In this document: in pieces, positions 63,067-64,000 of the stretch
Layout: every line of letters begins with the position of its first letter
How positions within the stretch are numbered: position 1 is the stretch's first letter
Origin: Montifringilla adamsi
Taxonomy: Eukaryota > Chordata > Aves > Passeriformes > Passeridae
Assembly: GCA_017590115.1 (NCBI GenBank)
Contig: JAGGNK010008892.1
Location: forward strand, 4,471,383 to 4,535,382
Direction of reading: 5' to 3'
Length of the DNA: 64,000 bases
Translations under genes and position numbers: made by a program
Notes under the pieces: model-generated
The model's database searches: none
Seen by the model: only the letters and a program-made list of their open reading frames with translations
Told to the model about the DNA's origin: nothing

Positions 63067-64000
63067 AAGCCATACAAATGAATGAAACTCCAGTAGTCCT
63101 CTTGGACTTTAGATGTCAGAGAACCTTAAAAGAGCAGCCTGCTTGTATCTCTTCGTGAAGGACAAGCAAGACACCTTCAAATTCTGAACATAGATCCTAG
63201 TAGTGTTTAAAGCCCTTATGGCTTTAAAGCCTGGACAGGCTGTAGTGCCAAATCCTAGCACTGTTGTTTCTGAAGGAGCAGGAGAGCGTTTTGGCAGAGT
63301 GCTGGCTATGCCAAACTCCAGGGAGCTGCTGGAACAAGGGACCTGTGATTCACCATGGCTCTCTCACCACTCTTGCCTATTACTTCTCTTGCATTCTGTG
63401 TGTGTGTTGTTTTTGCACATTAAAACAACTACTTATATCCCTGAGTGACTTTCCCCCAAACTATGAATTTAAAGTACTTCCGAAACTGTCTTTTAGAATT
63501 TGAATATAATTATATGCTTTGGGTGTAAATTGTGGTTTTTGCTATATAAGAAACTAATGGAAATGATCTGCCTGTTCCTGTAGTTTACAGATTATACGCT
63601 TTATATCTGGGGATGTATATTTAGGCTGCTTTTCTGTGTGGTGTATTATGATGAAAATGAAGTTAGTGTGAGCTATAGTGGTTGTGAAGCATGAATAGTG
63701 GGGCTCATAAAGGACATTACTAAATTGATCCAGTGCTAAAGTTTACTTTATAATCTCTTAGTTTTGCATCTTTCATCTTTTTGCATTCTTGATGATGGAG
63801 GGCAGAAGAAGGGGAAGTATTTTACAATCTACAGAGGGTCTTGTGTCTGCAGAAGATCAAGGAACAGGGTGAATGAATCAGAAAGACATAAAAACATTGC
63901 TAAAAAAAGATCCTTTACTTATTCTGTGAATACCACGTGGTAAAGAGTGAGGGAAGACTTTGTTTTCCAGGGGGCTCAGGAAGAGAGTACCATCAGTTTA

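Larger units (their letters stand above)
57500..64000 (+). other. NRXN3: First intron of the beta-neurexin-3 transcript
   Basis: Downstream of the island the DNA returns to ordinary composition after a GC-rich segment at 58.05-58.57 kb. A GA repeat (57663-57676), T-rich tracts at 59.25 and 62.73 kb and a MIR relic near 62.9 kb are listed separately or noted here. I found no match to the next shared neurexin exon (which should begin with residues like GATYIFGKSG), so this intron continues past the window edge. Confidence 0.7.

Noticed and set aside
56983..64000. The next shared neurexin exon after the beta first exon
   Set aside because: I looked for the expected GATYIFGKSG-type start after an acceptor on the + strand and did not find it, so it must lie beyond the window.

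Overview
The window is vertebrate genomic DNA, almost certainly from a bird. The main evidence is an intact-looking 3' end of a CR1 LINE (about 14050-14673) that ends in the avian-type ATTCTGTG octamer tail. There are also several decayed MIR-type SINE relics, low CpG content outside one island, and no mammalian Alu, L1 or B-element sequence. I cannot assign a species from sequence alone.

The only protein-coding segment I can support is one exon on the + strand at 56733-56976. It is the first coding exon of neurexin-3 beta (NRXN3). It encodes a start methionine, a signal peptide, a short Ser-rich stretch and the His-rich beta-neurexin signature [19 protein letters not shown], followed by SLRGGH. 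It ends in phase 1 at a GT donor (56977). The shared LNS/laminin-G exons lie beyond the right edge of the window.

The layout follows from that. Positions 1 to about 55430 are inferred to be the large intron of the alpha-neurexin-3 transcript that lies 5' of the beta promoter. It is AT-rich and contains no exon I recognise. It holds CR1 and MIR relics, poly-A/poly-T and G/T-rich low-complexity tracts, two TG/TA microsatellites, and several compact stretches that look like conserved regulatory elements. About 55440-57500 is a strong CpG island, which is the beta-neurexin promoter, 5'UTR and first coding exon. It contains GC boxes, two ATTGG (inverted CCAAT) boxes flanking a perfect octamer motif, a TG tract and a chain of upstream ORFs. 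About 57500-64000 is the first beta intron, with an unidentified GC-rich segment near 58.05-58.57 kb and several T-rich tracts.

In functional terms this is one locus: an internal promoter that starts a short, synaptic cell-surface isoform inside a very long host gene. Most of the other open reading frames are chance frames in intron or GC-rich island DNA and are not annotated as genes. I saw no RNA gene, CRISPR array, tRNA or viral coding gene.
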